Part shown: one piece after another, positions 24,004-33,818 of the stretch
Layout of the letters: each line of letters opens with the position of its first letter
How positions within the stretch are numbered: position 1 is the stretch's first letter
NCBI GenBank assembly: GCA_964591275.1
Contig: CAZQAE010000045.1
Span: 1-41,046, forward strand
DNA: 41,046 bases
Direction: 5' to 3'
Source: G963674685 sp964591275
Lineage (GTDB): Bacteria > Lernaellota > Lernaellaia > JACKCT01
Made by a program: the position numbers and the translations under genes
Notes under the pieces: model-generated
Seen by the model: only the letters and a program-made list of their open reading frames with translations
Database searches by the model: none
What the model was told of the DNA's origin: nothing

Positions 24004-25120
24004 ACCTGTCCTCCAAAGCCAGCAAAAAAGCCCCCGAGGGCTTATCGATTTCACTTTTCACGCTCTTGAAATAATGGTCCGTCAACTGCCGGCCCGCTTC
24101 GTCGAGAAAGTCGGGAGCGTCGATTTGAATCTCCACGAAAAGGTCTCCCGATCGGCCCGACGCCGGATCGGGAAAGCCTCGTCCGGGCAAACGCAGTTTT
24201 CTTTTGCGCCAGGTCCCCGGTGGAATTTTTATTGTCAGGGCGCCTTGGGGCAATTCAATCCGCGTGTCTCCTCCCAGGGAGGCGACAGCGAAATCCGTGC
24301 GATGCGTTGCAATCAGATCATTTCCTTCGCGCCGCATTCCAGGTTCCGGCGAAACAGTGACCTTAACGATCAGGTCGCCGTCCTTGCCGCCGAGCCGCCC
24401 GCCTTCGCCCAAACCATTGACACGCACGCGCCCGTCGTCATGCACTCCCGGCGGAATGTCCAGTGTGGTTTCCTTGCGGCGCAAAACGCGACCGGTATGG
24501 GCGCACGCATCGCATTTCGTTTCGCCGATCCAGCCCCTGGCGTTGCATTTCGGGCAGCGCTTGCCGATGCCGGGTAGAAAATCGGTCGTGAGACGCCCGG
24601 TTCCTCCGCAGGTCCCGCACGCCGAAACATCCGACCAGCCGATGCCTTCGCAAACCAGGCAATCGCCCTCGCGCCCGTAGGTGAAGGCGCGGCGAAGACC
24701 CGTGTAACTCTGCGTGAAAGTGATGGTGGTCTCTACGCGCAGGTCGCGGCCCGGCTGGCTTTTCGAGCGACGGACCAATCCGGTGACAACGGCCAGGGCG
24801 GCGCCGACTTTGCTCATCACCTTGTCCACGCGCCCGCGATCATTGACAAAATCACGCAGGCGATCCACGGGAAGACTCAGACCCATAAGGCGCATGGCGT
24901 CGTATTGCTTGCGCCGCTTTAAGTCCGAAAGGATGCGATAGGCGTCGCCGACTTGCTTGAAAAGTTCGTGGTCCTCGGGGTTTTCGCTGCGGTCGGGGTG
25001 CAGGTCAAGAGCGCGTTTTCTGTAGGCATCCTTGATTTGATCAGCCTCAGCCTTGGGATCGACGCCGAGGATTTTGTAGAGGTCGGGAAGCTTCTTTTTG
25101 AGTTCATTTACTCTGGTCAT
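23966..25120 (-). CDS. dnaJ: DnaJ-family (Hsp40) co-chaperone
   Basis: 384 residues from the ATG at 25120 (MTRVNELKKKLPDLYKILGV). The frame is open 21 codons further, and the ribosome site is weak. The J domain carries HPD in RALDLHPDRSENPED. In place of the usual Gly/Phe region there is a ~75-residue segment without Gly/Phe repeats. The Cys-rich zinc region has four CxxCxGxG-type units: CLVCEGIG, CGTCGGTG, CPKCNARG and CDACAHTG. The C-terminal substrate domain reads TTLDIPPGVHDDGRVRVNGLGEGG and ALTIKIPPGTWRKRKLRLPGRGFP. It stimulates DnaK ATPase and binds unfolded proteins. No dnaK or grpE is nearby, and the atypical linker suggests a specialised paralogue. Confidence 0.85.
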   Translation of the reverse strand: MTRVNELKKKLPDLYKILGVDPKAEADQIKDAYRKRALDLHPDRSENPEDHELFKQVGDAYRILSDLKRRKQYDAMRLMGLSLPVDRLRDFVNDRGRVDKVMSKVGAALAVVTGLVRRSKSQPGRDLRVETTITFTQSYTGLRRAFTYGREGDCLVCEGIGWSDVSACGTCGGTGRLTTDFLPGIGKRCPKCNARGWIGETKCDACAHTGRVLRRKETTLDIPPGVHDDGRVRVNGLGEGGRLGGKDGDLIVKVTVSPEPGMRREGNDLIATHRTDFAVASLGGDTRIELPQGALTIKIPPGTWRKRKLRLPGRGFPDPASGRSGDLFVEIQIDAPDFLDEAGRQLTDHYFKSVKSEIDKPSGAFLLALEDRFGSREKASESGA

Positions 25121-25230
25121 GGGGCACAAACTAATGGTTTTCGCGCTGGCGAACAAGGGGGAAAAAATAGTGTTTTTACGCAATTCTTACAGTGGGCGCG
25201 ATGTCAATCAATGCCAGGCGGCTTGAAAAT

Positions 25231-28200
25231 TCATCGCTCTGCTTGTTCCGAGAAAAACTTGTCGCGCTGTATAAATACTTCGCGCCTTTGCGTGATGCGC
25301 TTCATTATTTCCGCTGTTTCCTCTGCGTATTTTTTTTGCGGCGCTTTGACGGTGTCATCAAGCACCATTTTAAGAGCGACAGCGAACGCTTCAAACTTGT
25401 CGGCAAAAGGCGAAGCGGTCAAAATCGTTATAGATTCTTTCGCCTTCCCATCCGCCGCTGCGTCAATGATAAATGCACAAACATCATCCAGATATTGTTC
25501 CGAAAAGCGCTTTTCGCCGACAAAAACCTTGGATATCTCCAGAGCTTCATCCCAATGGCCCGCTGCCCCCAAGACACAGGCAAGAGTGTGAAGATAGAGG
25601 GTGTCATTTGAGCTTTTTGCAACAGCGGTGCGAGCTCTATCAATGGCTTCGGAAAATCGTTCAAAGAAATTATTTTTATAAACGCACCATGCGGTGCCAT
25701 TCAATGCCCGCACAACCTGTTCAACAATGGGAGTTTCCGGGCGCTCGCCGAAACGTTCCACGACCTCGTCGTAAACCTGTATCGCCTTCTCCGAGCGATC
25801 CAGGCTGCCCAATGGCACGCCCTTGTTGCTAAGGGCCTTCGCAACCACTTCGGCAATGGAGGCTTCCGGGCGCTCGCCGAAACGCTCAAAGATATCGTCG
25901 TAAACCTGTATCGCCTCCTCCGAGCGATCCAGGCGGCCCAATCTCCAGCCCTTGTTGTAAAGGGCCTTCGCAACCACTTCGGCAATAGAGGCTTCCGGGC
26001 GCTCGCCGAAACGCTCAAAGATATCGTCGTAAACCTGTATCGCCTCCTCCAAGCGATCCAGGCGACCCAATCTCCAGCCCTTGTTGTAAAGGACCTTCGC
26101 AACCACTTCGGCAATGGAGGCTTCCGGGCGCTCGCCGAAACGCTCAAAGATATCGTCGTAAACCTTGATCTNNNNNNNNNNNNNNNNNNNNNNNNNNNNN
26201 NNNNNNNNNNNNNNNNNNNNNNNNNNNNNNNNNNNNNNNNNNNNNNNNNNNNNNNNNNNNNNNNNNNNNNNGAGGCTTCCGGGCGCTCGCCGAAACGCTC
26301 AAAGATATCGTCGTAAACCTTGATCTCTTCCACCGAGCGATCCAATTTGCCCAATCTCACACCCTTGTTGTAAAGGGCTAGCGCAACCTGTTCGGCAATA
26401 GAGGCTTCCGAGCGTTCGCCGAAACGCTCGATTAACTTGTCATAAATCAGTATCGCCTCCTCCGAGCGATTCAGTTTGGCTAATGCCATGCCCTTATTGT
26501 TAAGGGCTCTCGCAACCAATTCGGCAATGGGCGCTTCCGGGCGCTCGCCGAAACGATCGATTACCTCGTCACAAGTCTGTATCACCTCATCTAGGCGATT
26601 CAGGCTGACTAATCTTGCGCCCTTGTTGAAAAGGGCTCTCGCAACCAATTCGGCAATGGGCGCTTCCGTTCGCTTGCCGAAATGCTCGATTAACTTGTCA
26701 TAAATCAGTATCGCCTCCTCCGAGCGATTCAGGCTGCCTAATCTCACGCCCTTGTTATAGAGGGATCCCGTAACCTTTTCGGGAATGGGGGCTTCCTGAC
26801 GCTCGCCAAAACGCTCAGCCACCTCGTCGTATACCTGTATTTTCTGCTCCGAACGATTCAACCGCCCCAACATAATACCCTTGATACAAAGGGCGCTCAC
26901 TGCCTGTTCCCTGACAAGAAACTCTTCATATGGATAGTGCTTTGAATGCTTATCGAAGAGTCTAAATAAATTATCCAGAACAATAATTGATTCTTCTAAC
27001 TTATTGCCAAACATTAACAATTCCGCCCGTACACGCATTCCCATAAACATAGCCGCAGCCACATCCGGCTGATCAAGATGCGGCGAATAATCCCTTTCGA
27101 GCCAAAGAAAATCCTCGATGGCCGCCAGCCCCATTGTTTTTCCCCTTTCAATAGTCATCGACAATCTTTCCTTGACTCCTCGTAAGGGGATTTTTTCAGG
27201 CACAATAAAAGAGTGAGAACGAATCGCGTACATTGAAAATCGCTGATTGGGCGGCATGACATACACCGCGCCGATGCCCGGTTTATTTTCAAGAGCGATG
27301 TAATTTAGCCTGCTTAAATATTGCAGGCCAAATAAATATGACTGTTTTAGATTCTTCTTGCTTATTGGCTCGAAAAAATCGTTATCAAACCATTCAATTA
27401 TTTCTTCATGAGTAAAATACCCCGCTTTGCAAACGATGTCATAATAGGCGGCAAGGAATTTGGAGTATTTGAATCCGTGTTTGTTTTCCAATTTTTCCAG
27501 AACGCCGACCTCGAATTTGACAAGTTCCTGAGCGAGTTCGTTCATTTGCTCTGCGTTGTATGTGCCAATTTTGTCGAAGCTGTCCGCGAAAGTCATGAAG
27601 TTATCACTGCTGTCGATGGCCAGTTGAATTGCCCGCTTATAAGCTCCCGTAACTTTGTTCACGCGCTGAAATATTCTCTGTGCTCCGCCTATAACGTGGC
27701 CCGGAGTCCCATTAATGCCGCCACCCGACGCCATGGCTGCCTGAGTCCACATTCTTGCAGCCAGAATCAATGCCTGTTTTTCGTTGAGAGGCAGTATAGG
27801 AAGCCGTTTATAACTTCTTGGTCCTTTTCTTCTGCAACTAACGACGATTTGCAAACTAATCACGAAGGATCGTGCGCCATCGATCAGCAAGTTCACTAAT
27901 TTCTCGGCTTCGCTAGTGCTTTCCAGTCCACTTTCCCCCGCGAATATGTATGACAAGTCATCGAGAACCCAAACGTGCCGTGCTTGCAAAGATTTAATGT
28001 GATTAAAGACGCCTTCCAAAGACTCTTCGTCCTGATCTATCCCATAAAACAAACGCAGATTCTTTATGAGGTCATTTCGCAAGTCGGAAACCGTTGTGTA
28101 GTTCCAGCAATTCATTTGAAAAACATAAACAGGTTGCTTATCTTCATGAAAAAACTCGTCACTAATGCGTGTGGCGTATTCGCGGAGCAGAGCGGATTTG

Positions 28201-29573
28201 CCCATTCCGGCTTCGCCGCTGATCCAAAAGACATTGCGCTGTTTTTCATCGCCATATATCGATGGTATATTCATCATTTGCCGGAGTTCATCCATGCGTC
28301 CCACAAAGGGATCATGTGCCGGATAGTCAATCTGCCCAGTATTTTCGGTGGTAAAAAAATCCGCGTGGAAACGGCCCGCCACATTCGGCGAAAGGCGAGT
28401 GAAAAGGGGCTCGCCTTTTGAAATATGAATCTCGGGCCATTTCATTTCCGAGCTTTCAAAAAGATCTGTGAAGTCGGATGTCATATCGCTTTTGCATTTT
28501 TCGACAGCTTTGCCGGGAACATGGATAAGAGAGTGCTCTTTCATGCAATCAATAAAGGCGCGAACATATCCTTTTGGCGCTTCGCGGAGGATAGGACCTT
28601 TGAAGGCGACCCAGGGGCATGGGAGGTCTTTGGCGAATTGGGCGCCATGGCATGCGAAGACCACGCATCCTTTAAGGTTTTCCCAGAAGTCTTTGACTCC
28701 AAGTTGAGACAAGTTGAACTGGCCGTCCACGAAGGATAGGAAGCCTTCTTCATTTCCATGCCCGTAAAAGAAGAGCAGATCACAGCCATTGGCGGCCTCC
28801 CGCTTGAGATTGCCTTTGCTGGCAATATCCATGCGTACTTCGATATGAAGTCCGCAGGCTTCCAAACTCAACGCGGTTTCTTTTGCCATCTCCAAAGCTT
28901 CTGGTAGATGCTGCTCAAGGGAATGGGCAATGAGTATTAAAATACGAAAGCGGGGCGTCGGTGCCTTTTCGGCAGTCGTCAACTCCCACCCCGGACCTTG
29001 AACGTATCCCTTGTGTTTTTTCTCGTGCTTGTCGAGAAACTCAAAATCCTTCCATTCAAGTTCGGAGGTATTCGGGAAAAGATTCTTCTTTCTTGATTCC
29101 ATCAGCCATTCGGTATGGAAGAGAGCCGACATGCATGTGACCGTCGAGCTTTCGCTTCTATCCTTGAGGTACCGTTTGAACTGGGGATTGCTGACGAATC
29201 GCTCCGCCTCTGACAGGGCTTCACTCAAATATTGGTCGCCAACGCGCTCAACGTCGCCGATGACCAGTGTCATGCGCATGCGTATGGATAGGTCTGCACC
29301 ATATTCGCCATTATGATCGCTTAGGGCTTCATCAATTTTTCTGGCATATTGCAACGCAACCTGAAAGGGCTGCCCCGAGAGAAGGAAATAATATCCATCG
29401 CCCGTCCCTATGCGTTTCCAGACATCCCAAACATCTCCGAAGGGCATAAAAAAGCGAGCCGATTCTGTGAGAATGTCCTGAATTCTTTTAAGGATAGTTC
29501 GCTGCTCGGTAAGCGTATTTCCCGTAAATTCTTCAATGTCGATGCAAAGAATCGGAATGTGCTTTTCATTCAT
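25231..29573 (-). CDS. Cyclase-like / CHAT protease / STAND ATPase / TPR protein, interrupted by assembly gap
   Basis: One gene, read from ATG 29573 (GGAG 8 bases upstream) to the stop at 25231. The 100 Ns at 26172-26271 break the frame artificially. The domains in order are as follows. Residues ~5-180 resemble a class III nucleotide cyclase (IDIEEFT, Asp12; GTGDGYYF, Asp59), but the later catalytic Asn/Arg pattern looks degenerate (LSEALSEAERF). Residues ~210-360 are a CHAT caspase-like protease with His272 in FFYGHGNEEG and Cys308 in VVFACHGAQFA. Residues ~430-700 are a STAND/NACHT-type ATPase: FVGRMDELR, Walker A GEAGMGKS (Lys459), WVLDDLSY (Asp538/539), then VVSCRRKG and LPILPLNEKQA. A helical region follows, then TPR-like 43-residue repeats and a charged helical tail. 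No partner gene is adjacent. Confidence 0.85.
25730..26916. repeat. 129-base coding repeats (43-residue TPR-like units)
   Basis: Equivalent points occur at 25730, 25859, 25988, 26117, then after the gap 26272, 26401, 26530, 26659 and 26788. Every interval is exactly 129 bases except across the Ns (155). The unit reads roughly RSEEAIQVYDDIFERFGERP, then EASIAEVVAKALYNKGWRLG. The units at 25859-26171 and 26272-26326 are nearly identical at DNA level, while those above 26400 are diverged, so the array grew recently at its C-terminal side. Confidence 0.9.
26172..26271. other. Assembly gap (100 Ns)
   Basis: Exactly 100 Ns lie inside the repeat array. The 55 bases on either side (26117-26171 and 26272-26326) are identical, so the assembler stopped in a repeat. 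The 100 is probably a placeholder length. A missing length of 74 + 129n bases would restore both the repeat register and the reading frame. Confidence 0.85.
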
Positions 29574-29602
29574 ATTCAATACTCCATAACAAAAACGAAA
29601 TC

Positions 29603-29615
29603 TCTCGAAACGAGA
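29603..29615. promoter_or_regulatory. Short inverted repeat upstream of the CHAT-STAND gene
   Basis: TCTCG-AAA-CGAGA lies about 30 bases before the ATG at 29573, next to an AT-rich GATAATATT (minus strand), a plausible -10 region. It may be an operator or a 5'-UTR hairpin. Evidence is limited to position and symmetry. Confidence 0.3.
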
Positions 29616-29814
29616 ATATTATCTCTGTAGTTTCATGTTCGGTAGTTAAGCACATTGCCAAAATGTGTGCAATACTATTTCAACAATAGTCTGAGTGTAT
29701 TATCTCGCCTCCGGGTTGACCTCAGATTGGCTCGGCTTCCCCTTCATCCATCCCGTGCTATAGTGCCCGGCGCGTGTTCCCTGGAAAAGCGGCGACGCCG
29801 GTAGGGTTTTTACG

Positions 29815-31341
29815 ATGAGTTTGAGTATAGCGCTGATATCCCTGTACGTTTTCGAAAACAACGGCGTGCGCATCCTTGCCGCCGCCTTACGTGACGCGGG
29901 ATTCACGGTCAACGAAATCTACTTCAAGGATTACCTCCATCACCGTTTCATTCCTCCTACCGACAAGGAGATGGCCCGCCTTAAGCAGGTGCTTGAGGAA
30001 ACGAAACCGGGGCTTGTCGGCGTTTCGCTGCGGGCCGGGGCTTATCTTCAGGCAGCGCGCCCCATCGTCAAAATGATTCGTCAGGATTTGAAGCTTCCCG
30101 TCGTTATGGGCGGACCGCATACGACCTTCGATAGAGAAAAGCTTATTCACGAGGTCGATTACCTGGCCGTGGGCGAAGCCGAGGAATCCTTTGTGGACCT
30201 GGCGCGGACCATCGAAACGGGCGGAGATGCGGGAAATGTGCGCGGCGTCTGGGCCAACCTCGGCGGGGAGATTCAACGCAATCCGGTTCGGCCTCTCATT
30301 CAGGATTTGGATCGCATTCCCTTTCGCGATTATCACAGCAATGATTTCAAGTGGGTCATTGACGGCCAACGATTCGACAAGGGCGATCCGGTGACCGGCG
30401 AGCACGTTTATTTTACGATGGCGTCCCGGGGATGCGTGTATAACTGCACCTTCTGCGACACGAATATCCTCAAAAAGCTCTATAAGGGCCTCGGAAAATA
30501 CTATCGCGTTCGCTCTGTGGACAACATCCTTGATGAGATCGATTATGCCCGCCGGTATTTTCCCAACATGCGTCGGGTGCGCTTCGACGACGAGCTTTTC
30601 CCCTTTGAGCGAAGCTGGCTGGAGGAATTTTCGGCGAAATACAAAAAGCGCTTCGATTACCCCTTCGATATTCTCTCCGATCCGCGCGTGATGAACGAAA
30701 AGGACATCATTTTGCTCAAAGACGCGGGGATGGACCGCATACTGCTCGGCATCCAGGCTTCGGACGATGTCAACCGTCGCCTATTCAACCGTAACCATTC
30801 GGATGAAAAGATCATCGAACTCAGCCGCGTTTTAGCGCGCCATAAAATCCACTCGGGCTACCAAGTCATCGTCGACATCCCGACCACGACGAGTAAGGAC
30901 CATCAAGCCCTCCTGGAGTTGCTGCTTTCGATGCAGAGGCCTTTCGACATTTACACTTTCTCGCTGAACCTGTGGCCGGGCACGGAGTTGACCAGACGAT
31001 TTTTAGAAGAAGGCGTTATCACTAGCGATGAAATCGCCGGGGTGAGCGACAAGGCTATCCGGCAGTTTCGCGCCGACTTTTCCTTTGAGCGCAGTCCTGA
31101 GGATCAGCTTTGGATTGCCCTGTTTCATCTGACCAGCAAGGGATTTATCCCAAAGAGTCTTATTCGCCGGATGTCTCAAAGCGCCTGGTTGAAAAAGAAT
31201 CCCCGGCCCGCTATATGGCTTTCGGAATTCGCCAACTTCATCAAGCTCGGATTCACCGCGCTGGGCATGCTCAAACGCCGGGAACTGACCTGGACAATGG
31301 TCAGGCGCTTTCTCAATTTCAAGTCGCCGGTGTCGATTTGA
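29815..31341 (+). CDS. B12-binding-type radical SAM protein
   Basis: 508 residues. The N-terminal ~130 residues have the cobalamin-binding-domain layout seen in this class (VRILAAALRDAGFTVNEIYF, GLVGVSLRAGAYLQAARPIV, LPVVMGGPHTTFDREKL, VDYLAVGEAEESF), although the DxHxxG cobalamin motif is not visible. The radical SAM core starts at FTMASRGCVYNCTFC (Cys207, Cys211, Cys214), then RVRFDDELFPF and GMDRILLGIQASDD. Such enzymes often methylate or rearrange lipids, hopanoids or natural products. It faces the CHAT-STAND gene divergently across 235 bases and shows no tight operon partner. The substrate is unknown. Confidence 0.87.
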   Translation: MSLSIALISLYVFENNGVRILAAALRDAGFTVNEIYFKDYLHHRFIPPTDKEMARLKQVLEETKPGLVGVSLRAGAYLQAARPIVKMIRQDLKLPVVMGGPHTTFDREKLIHEVDYLAVGEAEESFVDLARTIETGGDAGNVRGVWANLGGEIQRNPVRPLIQDLDRIPFRDYHSNDFKWVIDGQRFDKGDPVTGEHVYFTMASRGCVYNCTFCDTNILKKLYKGLGKYYRVRSVDNILDEIDYARRYFPNMRRVRFDDELFPFERSWLEEFSAKYKKRFDYPFDILSDPRVMNEKDIILLKDAGMDRILLGIQASDDVNRRLFNRNHSDEKIIELSRVLARHKIHSGYQVIVDIPTTTSKDHQALLELLLSMQRPFDIYTFSLNLWPGTELTRRFLEEGVITSDEIAGVSDKAIRQFRADFSFERSPEDQLWIALFHLTSKGFIPKSLIRRMSQSAWLKKNPRPAIWLSEFANFIKLGFTALGMLKRRELTWTMVRRFLNFKSPVSI

Positions 31342-31441
31342 AAAATAATCCGCATCGTTTTCGAAGCCGTCTTGATTCATAAGCATTGGAATTGTAAGGA
31401 ATTAATTGGATGAGAAGAAACATCAAGCTGTAGGAAAAACC

Positions 31442-32014
31442 ATGAAAGTTATCGCGTTAAACGGAAGTCCGCATAAAAAAGGCAATACCGTGGCCCTGCT
31501 CAAAACGGTCTGCGCCGAGATCGAGGCCGAGGGCATCAAAACGAAATTGATCCATCTACCGCCGCTGAAATTGCAGCCCTGCATTGTTTGCATGAAATGC
31601 GCGAAGAAAAAGGACAATCAATGTCACGGCGTCAAGGACGGACTGAACGATTTGCTGGCGCAAGTTTATGAGGCGGACGGCTTGCTGATTGGTTCGCCCA
31701 CGTGGTTCGCCAACGCCAACGGGCACGTCAAAAACTTCATTGACCGTTGCGGCTTCATCAGCCGCGTCAACGGGTTTACTTTGAACCATAAAGTGGGCGC
31801 TGCGGTCGTGGCTGTCCGCCGTGCGGGCGCGGTTCCCACCATGGACGCCATCGACCGCATGTTCCAGCTCAACGGCATGGTCATTCCCTGCGCCACCTAT
31901 TGGAACCTAGGAATGGGCGGGGCGCCGGAAGACTGCCTAAAGGACAAAGAAGGCATCAAGACGATGAAATCTCTCGGACAAAACATGGCCTGGCTGCTGA
32001 AAAAACTGGCCTGA
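31442..32014 (+). CDS. Flavodoxin-fold NAD(P)H:FMN reductase / iron-sulfur flavoprotein type
   Basis: 190 residues. The ATG at 31442 has AGGA seven bases upstream and starts directly at the first beta strand, MKVIALNGSPHKKGNT, which is the FMN phosphate loop. QPCIVCMKCAKKKDNQC holds the closely spaced Cys typical of iron-sulfur flavoproteins. GLLIGSPTWFANANGHVKNFIDRCG is the second FMN loop. The length is typical for the family. It is a cytoplasmic electron-transfer or reductase protein with unknown physiological partner. The radical SAM gene 100 bases upstream might be reduced by it, but this is speculation. Confidence 0.87.
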   Translation: MKVIALNGSPHKKGNTVALLKTVCAEIEAEGIKTKLIHLPPLKLQPCIVCMKCAKKKDNQCHGVKDGLNDLLAQVYEADGLLIGSPTWFANANGHVKNFIDRCGFISRVNGFTLNHKVGAAVVAVRRAGAVPTMDAIDRMFQLNGMVIPCATYWNLGMGGAPEDCLKDKEGIKTMKSLGQNMAWLLKKLA

Positions 32015-32124
32015 CAATCGCGTATCGAGCCATGCGAAATACGCGCATTGATGTTTGTTATTTGAGGCCAAATCTGATAATGAGAGCCGCTTGGCGCTAT
32101 CGGGCGCCGGGGGGAATTTTTGCC

Positions 32125-33801
32125 ATGAATAGAAAGCTCGTAATCGCCGTGCTGCTGTCGGCGTTTCTTCTGGTCATTCCAACGCCAAAGCTGTGGGCTG
32201 AAAAACTGTCCGGAGATTATGAAATCCGGCAGGACGGCAAATTGGTCGGCGCCGAAAGATGGTCGGTGGAGTTTTCCACCGACGGATCCATCGTATCCGC
32301 CTCGACAGGCTCCGCCAAGCAGGGAGGGCCTAAAGACCGGATTCAAATCGACGACGCGACGGAATTGCGGGCCGGTCTTTCCGGCGCTTTTCAGGAGTAC
32401 GAGCGGGAAGTCTCCATCAGCGGCTTGCCGCGCCGCCTGTCGATGACATTCGACGGCATCAGTTTTCTCAGTCGTTTTCATTCCGGCAAAAACATCGTCG
32501 AACGCAAATTGAAAGCGCCCGCTGAATCGATGGTTGTGGACGTCGGGATTTTCCACCACTACAACATTCTTGTTCGCCGGGCCCGGAAATATCGAGGCTT
32601 TTCCAAGCCCATTCCCGTGATTATTCCCAGTGAGCTGCAAAAGACCACAGCCTTCGTAGATGACCGCGGCGATGACCCCGTCAAGATCGGCGGCGTATCA
32701 TTTCAAGCCCGGCGTTATTTCATCGACATGGGACTTTTCGGCCTGGAGGTCTGGGCCGACGCGAAGGATCGCTTGATAAAAATTGTCGTCCCGTCCACGG
32801 GCTTCTCGGCCGTTCTGACGGGATATAGAGGACCTAAGGCCACAAGCCCACCCAAGCCTCGCGCCTCCTCGCGATGGATGGTGGAGAAAACGCAGGCTGC
32901 TTTTCCCACGGTCGCCACGCTCAAGGGCGTCAAGGAATTCAAGCTCAACGCCGTGATCCGTCGGCCTCCAAATCAAACGCAAAAACTGCCCGCCGTGATC
33001 TTCATCAGCGACACAGGGCCGCAAAACGCCGAAGGCGTCGATCCATTAACCGGCCTTAAGACTCTGACCGGCGAGTTCTGCGACGCGCTGGCCTCATCCG
33101 GCTATATCGTCATGTCCTGGGATGACCGGGGAATCGGAAAATCCGAAGGCGACCTGGCCGCTGCAACGCTGGACATTCTTACAAAAGACGGTCTGGCCGC
33201 CATGGACCATCTGCGACTTTTCGAAGGCGCGGACGAAAAGCGCATCGCCGTGGTCGGCCTGGGAGAAGGGGCCAACATCGCCATGCGCATGGCCGCGCAA
33301 AGACCCGAGATCAAGGCGGTGGTCGCGCTGTCGCCTTCCCCGATCAGCCTGGCCGAACTCGCCAAGCAGCAAATCCGGCGAAGAATAGAGACCGATGGCG
33401 GCTTTAGCGACAGATCAACCGATTCTCATCCCGTGATGATCGCGCTTAAGAAGGCCGCCGAAACGCAAAAGGAATTCACCACCATTTCCGGGAGACCCGT
33501 TTATCTTGATGTCTACCGCCAATGGTTGAGCCACAATCCCGTGGCCGACCTGAAATCGGTCAAGGCTTCCGTGCTTCATGTCACATCGACAGGGGACCGA
33601 CAGGTGTTTCCTGACTTGAATAAGGACTTCATCAAAACGGGGCTTAAAATGCCCAATTACACGCACAAAAACTTTAAAAGCCTGGATCACTACCTAATAA
33701 ATGGGCGCGGAACGCTGGGAAGCTATTCGGACCCGGACCGCATGATCGACGCCGATGCCGTCGGTTTTATTGTTCGTTGGCTCGGAGAAAAACTCAAATA
33801 A
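32125..33801 (+). CDS. Exported alpha/beta-hydrolase-fold protein lacking the nucleophile Ser
   Basis: 558 residues from ATG 32125 with a GGGGGG-rich site upstream. MNRKLVIAVLLSAFLLVIPTPKLWA is a signal peptide. The N-terminal ~250 residues are a beta-rich domain (SGDYEIRQDGKLVGAERWSVEF). The C-terminal part is an alpha/beta hydrolase of the BAAT/dienelactone type: LPAVIFISDTGPQNAEG, SSGYIVMSWDDRGIGKSEGDL and ADEKRIAVVGLGEGANIAMRMAAQRPEIKAVVALSPSP. The nucleophile elbow, normally G-x-S-x-G, is GLGEG with Gly380 in place of Ser. A C-terminal His candidate lies in FKSLDHYLI. The protein may be a non-catalytic binding protein or use other chemistry. It sits 17 bases before the YhaM-like gene, so it is probably co-transcribed. 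Confidence 0.8.
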   Translation: MNRKLVIAVLLSAFLLVIPTPKLWAEKLSGDYEIRQDGKLVGAERWSVEFSTDGSIVSASTGSAKQGGPKDRIQIDDATELRAGLSGAFQEYEREVSISGLPRRLSMTFDGISFLSRFHSGKNIVERKLKAPAESMVVDVGIFHHYNILVRRARKYRGFSKPIPVIIPSELQKTTAFVDDRGDDPVKIGGVSFQARRYFIDMGLFGLEVWADAKDRLIKIVVPSTGFSAVLTGYRGPKATSPPKPRASSRWMVEKTQAAFPTVATLKGVKEFKLNAVIRRPPNQTQKLPAVIFISDTGPQNAEGVDPLTGLKTLTGEFCDALASSGYIVMSWDDRGIGKSEGDLAAATLDILTKDGLAAMDHLRLFEGADEKRIAVVGLGEGANIAMRMAAQRPEIKAVVALSPSPISLAELAKQQIRRRIETDGGFSDRSTDSHPVMIALKKAAETQKEFTTISGRPVYLDVYRQWLSHNPVADLKSVKASVLHVTSTGDRQVFPDLNKDFIKTGLKMPNYTHKNFKSLDHYLINGRGTLGSYSDPDRMIDADAVGFIVRWLGEKLK

Positions 33802-33818
33802 CTTCATAAGGACTGAAT

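Noticed and set aside
25231..26106. Separate small TPR gene and a frameshifted end of the giant gene
   Set aside because: The split is produced by the 100-N placeholder. Repeat register and frame agree if 26 bases are removed, so it is one gene.
25730..26916. CRISPR array
   Set aside because: Repeats are 129 bases, contiguous, in frame and encode TPR-like units; there are no short repeats separated by unique spacers.
31900..32124. N-terminal extension of the hydrolase to 31900
   Set aside because: It would overlap the flavoprotein gene; the ATG at 32125 starts a clear signal peptide.
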